Source: Elusimicrobia bacterium RIFCSPLOWO2_01_FULL_54_10 (lineage in GTDB: Bacteria > Elusimicrobiota > Elusimicrobia > 2-02-FULL-39-32). From it: a stretch of 13,803 nucleotides of DNA. The stretch is from the NCBI GenBank assembly GCA_001799975.1, contig MGUQ01000099.1, forward strand, positions 6,602 to 20,404, written 5' to 3'. The position numbers and the translations under genes were made by a program. Below, in pieces: positions 7,229-13,628 of the stretch. Under the pieces are notes generated by a model. That model saw only the letters and a program-made list of their open reading frames with translations. It did no database searches and had not been told where the DNA came from. Numbering within the stretch: position 1 is the stretch's first letter; the number at the start of each line of letters is the position of its first letter.

Positions 7229-7258
7229 ATCATATCAAACCTGACGGGTTTGTGTCAA
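7229..7258 (-). promoter_or_regulatory. sigma-70-type promoter of the rimP-nusA-infB operon
   Basis: The minus strand has a perfect -35 TTGACA (7258-7253), an 18-nt spacer and a -10 TATGAT (7234-7229, 5 of 6). The predicted transcript starts near 7224-7222, giving a leader of about 52 nt before the rimP GTG. This is the best promoter match in the window. Confidence 0.75.
7236..7252. promoter_or_regulatory. inverted repeat filling the rimP promoter spacer (operator candidate)
   Basis: CAAACC and GGTTTG form a perfect 6-bp inverted repeat around a 5-nt centre (CGTCA on the minus strand). It lies entirely between the -35 and -10 boxes. A repressor bound here would block RNA polymerase. Its binding protein is unknown, and a short palindrome could arise by chance. 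Confidence 0.4.
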
Positions 7259-7352
7259 CAATGTTCATAAAATTTACACAATAATTTTACGGAAAAACCA
7301 TGGATAGATCATTTCAAACTCACTAAATTGGACATGCAGGCAGCGAAATGAA

Positions 7353-7358
7353 AGGAGG
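7353..7358 (+). promoter_or_regulatory. strong ribosome binding site of the 71-aa ORF
   Basis: AGGAGG (within aaaggagg) lies 6 nt before the ATG at 7365. It is the strongest Shine-Dalgarno in the window and the main evidence that the small ORF is translated. No convincing plus-strand promoter was found between 7260 and 7350. TTTACA at 7273 and TAAAAT at 7268 each lack a good partner. Confidence 0.8.
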
Positions 7359-7364
7359 AAACAA

Positions 7365-7580
7365 ATGAAGAAGTCAGTGTCTCACAGAGACCATGTCTCC
7401 CCTCAACGCCATGAGGAGTCGGAAGAGATTCCGAGGGTGTTTGAAATAGAGGATCTTGAAATGAAAGAGGAAAGGATCGACATGGAGCTGTATGAATACA
7501 TGGTTCCGGCCGTGAACGGCGGGGAGGTCATCTATCCCTACTCGGACTGGCAAACGAGCATGGATGATGACGAAGACTAG
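7365..7580 (+). CDS. hypothetical acidic 71-aa protein
   Basis: I do not recognise this protein. It has 71 residues, very acidic (21 Asp/Glu against 7 Lys/Arg), with no signal peptide, membrane segment or cysteine. The first ~20 residues are polar with three His. The middle (about 25-45) is Glu-rich with hydrophobic spacing (FEIEDLEMKEERIDMELYEY) that could form a helix. A distinct PAVNGGEVIYPYSDWQTS segment follows, and the C-terminus is DDDED. The consensus ribosome binding site supports real translation. It is read divergently from rimP, about 190 nt away, and is followed 84 nt later by the coiled-coil ORF on the same strand. An acidic small partner or antitoxin is conceivable, but no toxin is adjacent. 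Confidence 0.65.
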   Translation: MKKSVSHRDHVSPQRHEESEEIPRVFEIEDLEMKEERIDMELYEYMVPAVNGGEVIYPYSDWQTSMDDDED

Positions 7581-7607
7581 AGTATTGAATTTCTAAAACT
7601 TTCCTAC

Positions 7608-7652
7608 ACAGATTGACATAAGTCGATCGTTGAAACGACCGGACAAATCTGT
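7608..7652. promoter_or_regulatory. 45-nt imperfect palindrome over the coiled-coil ORF promoter
   Basis: Outer arms acagatt (7608-7614) and aatctgt (7646-7652) are perfect complements. Inside, gtc (7622-7624) pairs with gac (7642-7644), and tcgtt-ga-aacga (7627-7638) is a perfect 5-bp inverted repeat. The inner repeat covers the candidate -35 TTGAAA, and the whole ends just before the candidate -10. There is no T-run after it, so it is more like an operator or RNA structure than a terminator for the upstream ORF. Confidence 0.45.
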
Positions 7653-7658
7653 TAACAT
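7630..7658 (+). promoter_or_regulatory. candidate promoter giving a leaderless coiled-coil ORF mRNA
   Basis: TTGAAA (7630-7635, 5 of 6), a 17-nt spacer and TAACAT (7653-7658, 4 of 6) are followed after 6 nt (7659-7664) by the ATG at 7665. The transcript would start at or next to the start codon. There is no Shine-Dalgarno before this ATG, which agrees with a leaderless message. Confidence 0.45.
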
Positions 7659-7664
7659 TGGTGC

Positions 7665-8051
7665 ATGGTAAAGAAAGCAGATAAACAAACGGCATTAACG
7701 CAACAAGATCTTAGAATCGAAACTCAATCCATCCGCCAAGATCTAAGTTCACAGATAAGCGGTGTTGAAAAGAAACTCCATATGGAAATTGTGGGGACTC
7801 AAAATGACTTCCTTAAATTTAAGGATGAAATTGTCCATTATCTTTTGAAGGTTCAGAACAAGATGGATGAAGTTGTGAAGAACATGTTGACAAAAGCAGA
7901 CAAGCAGGAAATCATCAACAGAATGGATACTTTTGCGCAGCGCTCTGAAGACCACGACAACAAAGTCCTATTTCACAATCATCGCATCAATGACTTGGAA
8001 GTCAAAACTACAGACCACGAATCCCGCCTGACCCGCCTCGAATCTAAATAA
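7665..8051 (+). CDS. hypothetical coiled-coil protein, 128 aa
   Basis: I cannot assign a function. The product is 128 residues, hydrophilic, with no signal peptide or membrane segment. Heptad-like hydrophobic spacing runs through about 15-45, 48-75 and 105-127 (IRQDLSSQISGVEKKL, FKDEIVHYLLKVQNKMDEV, RINDLEVKTTDHESRLTRL). The peptide KADKQ occurs twice, at 4-8 and 77-81, which hints at an old internal duplication. The tail ending in HExRLTRLE-like form (HESRLTRLES) is reminiscent of small coiled-coil hypotheticals frequent in uncultivated bacteria; this is a recollection of style, not a database match. It lacks a Shine-Dalgarno and sits behind a candidate promoter. It is convergent with proS, ending 10 nt from the proS stop. 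Its codon and A+T content look richer in A/T than the flanking operons, which may mean later acquisition. Confidence 0.7.
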   Translation: MVKKADKQTALTQQDLRIETQSIRQDLSSQISGVEKKLHMEIVGTQNDFLKFKDEIVHYLLKVQNKMDEVVKNMLTKADKQEIINRMDTFAQRSEDHDNKVLFHNHRINDLEVKTTDHESRLTRLESK

Positions 8052-8061
8052 TTTAGCGTTA

Positions 8062-9318
8062 TTAAGCGCTGAAGTACTTCCGAACTTCCGCCAAAACATT
8101 GTCGAGGGGTACTTCCTGGAAATTCTTTTCTGAGCGGGGCTTGACCTCCGCTATCCCCTTGGCCAAACCCTTCTCCCCGAGCGTAATGCGAAGAGGATAA
8201 CCAATCAGGTCGGCATCCTTGAATTTCACGCCCGCGCGTTCGTCGCGGTCATCCAATAGAACATCCACTCCGAGTTTTGGGATTTCAGCATACAATTTGT
8301 CCGCCCATTCCTTGATCTTGGGCTCGGCGTAATTGGTGGGAATGATGGCCACCTGATAGGGCGCCAAAGATTTGGTCCAGATGATGCCGTTTTCATCGCT
8401 GTTCTGCTCAATATTGGCCGCCACCGCGCGAGAGACTCCGATGCCGTAGCATCCCATGATGAAAGGCTTGTGTTCGCCCTTTTCGTCCAAATATTGCGCT
8501 TTCATGGAATCGGAATATTTTGTGCCCAACTTGAAAGTATGGCCCACTTCGATGCCGCGGGTGATGGATAAGTTCGTTTTGGCGCATTTGGGGCATGCTG
8601 TGGCATCTCCGTGTTTTTCCTTGTTTGCCCCGTAACCGCAATCGCCGCAGGAAACAATGTCGTCTTCACCTGTTTCCGCCAGCACCATGAACTCATGGGA
8701 AAAACTCCCGCCGATGGCTCCCGAATCCGCCTCCACCGCGCGGAACTTGAATCCGCAGCGCTCGAAAATCTTTATGTACGCGTCATACGCTTTCTTGTAA
8801 AAAACTTCCGCGTCCGCTTCGGAAGCGTGAAAGGAATAACAATCTTTCATGTAAAATTCGCGGGCGCGCATGACGCCAAACCGGGGACGGATTTCATCGC
8901 GGAATTTTGAGCCGAACTGAAAGAGGGCGAGCGGCAGTTGCCGGTAGGAGTTCACGTCCTTGCGCACCAGATCTGTGATGACTTCCTCGGCGGTCGGGGC
9001 GTAGCAGAATTCGGCTTCCTTGCGGTCTTTGAAGCGGAGCAGTTCTTTGCCGTAAACTCCCCAGCGGCCGGTTTCGTCCCAGAGCTCTCGCGGCTGAATG
9101 GTGGGCAGCCACACTTCCTGGGCGCCCAATCGCTCCATTTCTTCGCGGATGATTTGTTCGGCTTTTTTTAAGGACCGCAGGCCCAACGGCAGCCAATCAT
9201 AAAGCCCTGAGGCGATTTTTCGGATCAAGCCCGCGCGGATCATGAGCTTGGCCGAAACCGTATCCGCGTCCCTGGGCGCCTCCCGCAAAGTGGGAGCGAG
9301 GAGTTGGGAAGATCTCAT
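8062..9318 (-). CDS. proS: prolyl-tRNA synthetase, short form without the INS editing domain
   Basis: This class II synthetase charges tRNA-Pro with proline. The 418-residue product shows the N-terminal region LIRKIASGLYDWLPLG, a TAEEVITDLVR block, motif 2 RDEIRPRFGVMR (140-151), motif 3 GCYGIGVSRAVAA (289-301) and a C-terminal anticodon-binding domain (about 322-418, LLDDRDERAGVKF). Typical bacterial-type ProRS has about 570 residues, with an ~180-residue INS domain that removes Ala-tRNA-Pro. Here motif 2 is linked to RGIEVGHTFKLGTKY by only ~30 residues holding four Cys (224, 227, 242, 245) in a zinc-ribbon-like CxxC...CxxC. INS-less ProRS is known in alphaproteobacteria. It starts with ATG at 9318, 1 nt after the rseP stop, and is the last gene of the right operon. 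Confidence 0.95.
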   Translation of the reverse strand: MRSSQLLAPTLREAPRDADTVSAKLMIRAGLIRKIASGLYDWLPLGLRSLKKAEQIIREEMERLGAQEVWLPTIQPRELWDETGRWGVYGKELLRFKDRKEAEFCYAPTAEEVITDLVRKDVNSYRQLPLALFQFGSKFRDEIRPRFGVMRAREFYMKDCYSFHASEADAEVFYKKAYDAYIKIFERCGFKFRAVEADSGAIGGSFSHEFMVLAETGEDDIVSCGDCGYGANKEKHGDATACPKCAKTNLSITRGIEVGHTFKLGTKYSDSMKAQYLDEKGEHKPFIMGCYGIGVSRAVAANIEQNSDENGIIWTKSLAPYQVAIIPTNYAEPKIKEWADKLYAEIPKLGVDVLLDDRDERAGVKFKDADLIGYPLRITLGEKGLAKGIAEVKPRSEKNFQEVPLDNVLAEVRKYFSA

Positions 9319-9319
9319 T

Positions 9320-10390
9320 TTATTTCCAGAATGAGGATTTGAGGCGCGTGATGTCCTGCGTGGTGGCGAAGAGGAAAATCATGATCAGGAAAGTGGCGCC
9401 CGCGATGTTGGCGATGCGCACCGCTTTCTTGTTCAGGGGCTTGCGGTTGATGCCTTCCAGAAGATACAGGAAAACATGGCCGCCGTCCAGGAGCGGGATG
9501 GGAAAAAGATTGAACAGCCCCAGGTTGAGCGAAATGATGGCGATGAGGCTCACCATGGCGTGAGCGCCTTCCTTCATCACATTTGCGATCACCTGCACGA
9601 TTCCGATGGGCCCGGCTAGTTCGATGTCCGGCTTGGACCTTTGGATGACGGCGTTCTTAAACGCGCCGCCCAGATAGCGAAGCGTGAGAACGGAAAGGCC
9701 GATGGTCTGGTCTTTGGCGCTCACCAGAGAGGCTTTAAACCCAAGCGGGTTCATTTTGATCGAAGGGGAAATGCCAATCAAACCGCGGTTGTCGCGCGGA
9801 TCTTTTTTGGGCACGAGGGCGGTGATTTTTTCTTCCTCACCTGTGGCATCCGTCCTCAAATATTTGATATCGATGGCTATTTCGGGGCTGCCGTGAATGA
9901 GGGCAGCGGTTTCGTCCCAAGTCTCCACGCGGATGCCGTTCACCGCCAAAATCTTGTCGCCTTTCTTGAAGCCCGCCACCTGCGCCGGATAACCGGCCAC
10001 CACTTCGCCGATCACGGGCTCGTTCAGAGGCTTGGGCTCGCCCCAGTAAAACATGATCCAGAAAAAGCAGGCGAAGGCTAAAATGTAGTTCATGACCGGG
10101 CCCGCGAGCGCGATGGCGATGCGGCGGTACCAGTTCTGCCCGAAAAATTCGTCCGGGGCGCCGGTGTTGTCGTCCGCGTCTTCTCCGGCGGGCTTCACAT
10201 AGCCGCCCAGGGGGAGAAGGCAGAATGACCATCGGATGCCCTTCCAGTCGAAGCCAAAAATCTCTTTTCCAAAACCCACGGCGAAGCGCTCCACGCGCAC
10301 GCCGAGCCAGCGGCACACCAGCAAATGTCCCAGCTCATGGATCACCACCACCGTCGTGAATACAAAAAGGACTGCAATCGTTGTCAGCAC
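9320..10390 (-). CDS. rseP: RseP-type site-2 zinc metalloprotease
   Basis: Site-2 proteases cut transmembrane segments of regulators such as anti-sigma factors within the inner membrane. The 356-residue product has the zinc motif HELGH (18-22) in the first membrane helix, a GxxPLGGYV-like LLPLGGYVKPAGE loop, and a second helix at about 91-116. A single PDZ domain lies at about 120-200, and the third ligand motif LLDGGH (LDG 301-303) follows NLFPIP. Two further hydrophobic segments lie at about 277-297 and 326-343. One PDZ, rather than the two of E. coli RseP, is the form seen in Bacillus RasP. The GTG start at 10390 overlaps the dxr stop by 7 nt and has GGGAGG 10 nt upstream. Its substrate is unknown here; no sigma or anti-sigma gene is nearby. 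Confidence 0.95.
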   Translation of the reverse strand: MLTTIAVLFVFTTVVVIHELGHLLVCRWLGVRVERFAVGFGKEIFGFDWKGIRWSFCLLPLGGYVKPAGEDADDNTGAPDEFFGQNWYRRIAIALAGPVMNYILAFACFFWIMFYWGEPKPLNEPVIGEVVAGYPAQVAGFKKGDKILAVNGIRVETWDETAALIHGSPEIAIDIKYLRTDATGEEEKITALVPKKDPRDNRGLIGISPSIKMNPLGFKASLVSAKDQTIGLSVLTLRYLGGAFKNAVIQRSKPDIELAGPIGIVQVIANVMKEGAHAMVSLIAIISLNLGLFNLFPIPLLDGGHVFLYLLEGINRKPLNKKAVRIANIAGATFLIMIFLFATTQDITRLKSSFWK

Positions 10391-11529
10391 AGCGCTTCGG
10401 CCTCCCTTCGAGCTCCGCGGTCGGCGTCCAAAATGTCTTCCAACCCGGGCTTCTTAATGATCTTGTGTTTTCCCAGAACCCTTGCAACGATTTTGGGAAT
10501 GTCCGTAAATTTTATTTTGCCGGCGAGGAATGCGTAAACGGCCACTTCATTGGCGGCCGAGAGCACGCAGGGCGCTGTGCCTCCCGCTTTGCCTGCGGAG
10601 AGAGCTAATTCGAGGCAGGGAAATTTCCTGAAATCGGGCTCGGCGAAATCCAGCTGCTTCATTTTGGCAAAATCCAGGCGCGGAATGGGGCAGGGCTTGC
10701 GCTCCGGATAAGTCAGCGCATATTGAATGGGCAGGCACATGTCCGGGTGCGACATCTGCGCGAGGATGGAGCCGTCTTCAAATTCCACCGCGCTGTGGAT
10801 GATGCTCTGGCGATGGATGACGATCTGGATTTTCTCCAGAGGAACGCCAAAGAGAAAATGCGCCTCAATGGCTTCGAGGCCTTTGTTCATGAGCGTGGCC
10901 GAATCCACGGTGATTTTGCGGCCCATCACCCAGTTGGGATGCGCGAGAGCCTTCTCAACTGTGACCTTGGAAAGATCGCCCTTAAAATTATAGAACGGCC
11001 CGCCGGAGGCTGTGAGGATGATTTTGTGGATGGGATTGCCTGCCTGGCCTTGAATGCACTGGAACATGGCCGAGTGCTCGGAATCGACAGGAAGAAGGGT
11101 TGCTCCGTATTTTTTGGCCGTCTCCGTTACCAGACTGCCGGCCATGATGAGGGATTCTTTGTTGGCCAGGGCCACAGTACGGCCCATCTTGAGCGCGGCC
11201 AGCAGGGCTTTCAGGCCTACGGCCCCGACCACGCCGGAAAGCACCAAGTCCACGCGGGGCGCGGTGGCGATTTTTTCAAGGGATTCTGTGCCGCCAAAAA
11301 TTTGGAGGCCGTTGTTGCCGTGAGAGCGGCTAAAATCCTGAAAAGAAGCGGATTCCACGACGCCCACCATGGACGGGCGGAATTTTTTGACCTGCTGTTC
11401 CAGCCGCAGAATGTTGCGCCGCGTGGTCAACCCGGCCACTCGGAAATCCCCGTTGAACTTGGAAATCACTTTGAGCGCGCTTTCCCCGATGGATCCGGTG
11501 GACCCTAAAATGGCGATGGTCTTGGACAT
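10384..11529 (-). CDS. dxr: 1-deoxy-D-xylulose 5-phosphate reductoisomerase
   Basis: Dxr converts DXP to 2-C-methylerythritol 4-phosphate with NADPH, the first committed step of the MEP isoprenoid route that supplies IPP for UppS. The 381-residue product shows the NADPH loop GSTGSIG (9-15), ANKES (122-126), metal ligands Asp149 and Glu151 in PVDSEHSA, SGG (175-177), the flexible-loop region HPNWVMGRK (from 197) and NKGLE with Glu219. The C-terminal domain is complete and ends in Cys. The frame is open upstream to 11817 within cdsA, but the ATG at 11529 directly precedes the conserved KTIAILGSTGS start. It lies 7 nt after the cdsA stop and has a poor Shine-Dalgarno (AGGCAA). A TATAAT 6 nt upstream may be an internal promoter. 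Confidence 0.96.
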   Translation of the reverse strand: MSKTIAILGSTGSIGESALKVISKFNGDFRVAGLTTRRNILRLEQQVKKFRPSMVGVVESASFQDFSRSHGNNGLQIFGGTESLEKIATAPRVDLVLSGVVGAVGLKALLAALKMGRTVALANKESLIMAGSLVTETAKKYGATLLPVDSEHSAMFQCIQGQAGNPIHKIILTASGGPFYNFKGDLSKVTVEKALAHPNWVMGRKITVDSATLMNKGLEAIEAHFLFGVPLEKIQIVIHRQSIIHSAVEFEDGSILAQMSHPDMCLPIQYALTYPERKPCPIPRLDFAKMKQLDFAEPDFRKFPCLELALSAGKAGGTAPCVLSAANEVAVYAFLAGKIKFTDIPKIVARVLGKHKIIKKPGLEDILDADRGARREAEALC

Positions 11530-11535
11530 TTGCCT

Positions 11536-11565
11536 ATTATACCTTCGACGGGAACATAAAGACAA
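11536..11565 (-). promoter_or_regulatory. possible internal promoter for dxr
   Basis: The minus strand has TTGTCT (11565-11560, 4 of 6), an 18-nt spacer and a perfect TATAAT (11541-11536), 6 nt before the dxr ATG. The hexamer overlaps the last codon and stop of cdsA (GTA TAA T). If used, the mRNA would be leaderless or nearly so. The hexamer may also be chance. Confidence 0.4.
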
Positions 11566-12379
11566 GCGCATAATAATAAGCCGGCGCGGTGAGGAGGAAC
11601 GAATCAAAGCGGTCCAGGAGGCCGCCGTGCCCGGGCAGGAGCGAGCCGGAGTCTTTGACGCCGATGTTGCGCTTGAAAAGGGATTCGGAGAGGTCTGAAA
11701 ACTGTGCGAAAACGACGATGAGGAGGCCCAGTCCGGTTGTCTGCGACGGGGAAAAATTAGGCAGGAACACAGCCTGGCAAATGAACGCCACGGCAAGGCC
11801 CGCCAGAGTGCCCGCAACCGCGCCCTCCCAGGTTTTCCTGGGGCTCACATCAGCCGAAAGTTTTGTGCGGCCGAATTTCATGCCGCCCGCATAGGCGCCG
11901 ATGTCCACAGCCCAGATGATGAGAAAAAGGAAGAAGGTGAGCTCCCGCCCCTGGGGCCGTAAGTCCCGGATGAGATAGAGATGCGACAATCCCCAGCTCA
12001 CGAAAAAAATGCCCAAAAAAGTGTTGGCCACGCTCTGGAAAACGTCTTCTTTATTTCTGCGAAAGAGAGCGGGAATGACCAGCAGGATGATCACGACCGT
12101 GATAGCCGCCGCCGTAAAGAAAACTTCGGGCCTGGCGGAACGGTTGAAGCCCATTTTGGTGCCAAAAAGGAATATGGAGACGGACAAAAACCCTCCTAAA
12201 ATCATTCCCGATTTTTTATATATAGGCCAGCCGGCTTCCTCGGCGAGAGTAATATATTCATACAACGCCAGCAGAGTGATTCCCAAGAATAGAGCGAAGA
12301 ATGGGATTTGACCCCACCACAAGGCGAGGATGACCAGAGGAACGCCCACAACGGCGGTGAGAAACCGCGGAAGGAGCAT
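11537..12379 (-). CDS. cdsA: phosphatidate cytidylyltransferase
   Basis: CdsA makes CDP-diacylglycerol from phosphatidate and CTP at the inner membrane, the branch point for bacterial phospholipids. The 280-residue product has several hydrophobic segments (for example the first ~25 residues, ILLVIPALF, and FFLFLIIWAVDIGAY). The family signature lies at 231-260, with KR, KDSGSLLPGHGG and the final DR at 256-257. The mid-protein SPRKTWEGAVAG motif is also typical. The ATG at 12379 is preferred over the adjacent TTG at 12382: it forms TGATG with the uppS stop (1-nt overlap) and has GGAGG 6 nt upstream. It follows uppS, as in many genomes, coupling lipid carrier and phospholipid synthesis. Confidence 0.96.
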   Translation of the reverse strand: MLLPRFLTAVVGVPLVILALWWGQIPFFALFLGITLLALYEYITLAEEAGWPIYKKSGMILGGFLSVSIFLFGTKMGFNRSARPEVFFTAAAITVVIILLVIPALFRRNKEDVFQSVANTFLGIFFVSWGLSHLYLIRDLRPQGRELTFFLFLIIWAVDIGAYAGGMKFGRTKLSADVSPRKTWEGAVAGTLAGLAVAFICQAVFLPNFSPSQTTGLGLLIVVFAQFSDLSESLFKRNIGVKDSGSLLPGHGGLLDRFDSFLLTAPAYYYALVFMFPSKV

Positions 12380-13083
12380 CAAGCGCCTCCGAAACGCCGT
12401 TCGCGGGCCTGAAAGGACGCGATGGCTTGATAGAGATGTTCCCGCCGGAAATCCGGCCAGAGCGTGGGCGTCACATAGAGCTCCGCGTACGCCAGCTGAT
12501 AGAGCAGAAAATTGGAAATCCTCATTTCGCCCGATGTGCGGATCATCAGGTCCGGGTCCGGAAGGTCCGCGGTATAAAGATATTTGGATAAAATTTTCTC
12601 GTCCACTTTTTTGATCCCCAGATGAATGATTTTGTTGACTGCGTCCGCAATTTCCTGCCGGCCGCCGTAATTCAAGGCCAGGTTCAGGATGAGGCCCGTG
12701 TTGGATTTGAGCTTGTCAATGGCTTTCTCCAGTTCCCCTCGCACCTTGGCGGGTAGTTCGTGAAGCCGCCCCACGGCCATGAGCCGCACGCCGCTTTTGT
12801 TCAACTCAGAGACTTCCGTGGAAAGCATCTTGGAGAGCAGGCCCATGAGCGCGCTCACTTCCGCCTTGGGGCGCGCCCAGTTTTCCGTGGAAAAAGCGTA
12901 GAGGGTGAGGGCTTCTATTCCCAGCTCGCCGCAGACTTTCACCGCCTCGCGGACGGACTGCGTGCCGGCGCGGTGGCCGAAAATACGGGGCAGGCCGCGG
13001 GATTTGGCCCAGCGGCCGTTGCCGTCCATGATGATGGCAATGTGGCGGGGGAGGGGTTTGCCTTTGAGAAGCGGAGGGATCAA
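12379..13083 (-). CDS. uppS: isoprenyl transferase (undecaprenyl diphosphate synthase)
   Basis: This cis-prenyltransferase extends FPP with IPP units to make undecaprenyl-PP, the carrier for peptidoglycan and other envelope glycans. The 234-residue product shows MDGNGRWAKSRG with catalytic Asp20, GHRAG, TLYAFSTENWARP, LNYGGRQEI and DPDLMIRTSGEMRISNFLL, ending in the common QARERRFGGA. The start is probably the TTG at 13083, which overlaps the frr stop by 4 nt; no ATG precedes the catalytic motif. GGAGG lies only 1 nt before this TTG, which is too close, while AAGGAG lies about 11 nt away, so the exact start is less certain than the gene. The chain length of the product cannot be read with certainty. 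Confidence 0.95.
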   Translation of the reverse strand: MIPPLLKGKPLPRHIAIIMDGNGRWAKSRGLPRIFGHRAGTQSVREAVKVCGELGIEALTLYAFSTENWARPKAEVSALMGLLSKMLSTEVSELNKSGVRLMAVGRLHELPAKVRGELEKAIDKLKSNTGLILNLALNYGGRQEIADAVNKIIHLGIKKVDEKILSKYLYTADLPDPDLMIRTSGEMRISNFLLYQLAYAELYVTPTLWPDFRREHLYQAIASFQARERRFGGA

Positions 13084-13089
13084 ACCTCC
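13073..13089 (-). promoter_or_regulatory. small hairpin at the uppS start
   Basis: On the minus strand GGAGG (13089-13085) and CCTCC (13077-13073) are complementary and enclose a 7-nt loop that contains the TTG start. The stem could hide the start until ribosomes finishing frr open it. Five base pairs is short, so a regulatory role is speculative. Confidence 0.25.
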
Positions 13090-13628
13090 AGGATCTCCTT
13101 CTCTTTTGTGGCAAGAAGGGTATCGATGGATTTGACGTAGTGGTCAGTAAGTTTCTGGATTTCCTGCTCGGAACGCTTCAAATCGTCCTGCGAAATTTTT
13201 TTGTCCTTCTCCTGCTTCTTCGCTTCTTCCACGGCGTCGCGGCGGATGTTGCGCACTTGCACGCGGAATTCTTCTGCGATTTTGTGAATGATCTTGGTGA
13301 GCTCCTTGCGGCGCTCCATGGTGGGAGCGGGCAGTGAGAGGCGGAGCAGCTTGCCGTCGTTCATCGGGGTGAGCCCCAAATCTGATTTCAAAATGGCCTG
13401 TTCAACCGCTTTCATGCCCTCGGCATCCCACGGTTTGATTTCCAGAGTGCGGCCGTCGGACGCGGAAACATTGCCCACCTGGCTGATGGGCAGCATGGAG
13501 CCGTAATAATCCACCTTGATGCCGTCAAGCAAGGCCACATTGGCCCGGCCCGTGCGCATCGAGGCGAGCTCCTGCCCGAGCCGCATAATGACATTTTTCA
13601 TCTTGTCTTCGGCGGCGGCTTGGCTCAT
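13080..13628 (-). CDS. frr: ribosome recycling factor
   Basis: RRF works with EF-G to split post-termination ribosomes. The 182-residue product is of normal length (185 in E. coli). It shows SMRTGRANVALLDGIKVDYYG, the short domain II (LPISQVGNVSASDGRTLEIKPWD), SDLGLTP, TMERRKELTKII, VRNIRRDA and a C-terminal helix ending in LLATKEKEIL. The ATG at 13628 overlaps the pyrH stop (ATGA, 4 nt) and has AAGGA 6 nt upstream. The open frame continues to 13739, but that part only reads pyrH out of frame. The pyrH-frr pair is conserved in most bacteria. Confidence 0.96.
   Translation of the reverse strand: MSQAAAEDKMKNVIMRLGQELASMRTGRANVALLDGIKVDYYGSMLPISQVGNVSASDGRTLEIKPWDAEGMKAVEQAILKSDLGLTPMNDGKLLRLSLPAPTMERRKELTKIIHKIAEEFRVQVRNIRRDAVEEAKKQEKDKKISQDDLKRSEQEIQKLTDHYVKSIDTLLATKEKEILEV

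Noticed and set aside
7260..7350. Plus-strand promoter for the 71-aa ORF
   Set aside because: TAAAAT at 7268 and TTTACA at 7273 each resemble a box, but neither has a partner at 16-18 nt spacing.
7365..8051. Toxin-antitoxin pair made of the two small plus-strand ORFs
   Set aside because: The first is acidic like some antitoxins, but the second is a coiled-coil protein with no toxin fold or catalytic motif. They are 84 nt apart with a separate promoter candidate between them.
8044..8075. Bidirectional terminator between the coiled-coil ORF and proS
   Set aside because: Only a 4-bp agcg/cgct repeat is present in the 10-nt gap and flanks, with no T-run, so the support is too weak to annotate.
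10723..11508. 261-codon plus-strand frame opposite dxr
   Set aside because: Antisense to conserved Dxr motifs, with no start signals.
11530..11817. N-terminal extension of Dxr to 11817
   Set aside because: It is the cdsA 3' part read in another frame, Ser/Arg-rich, and the conserved Dxr start is at 11529.
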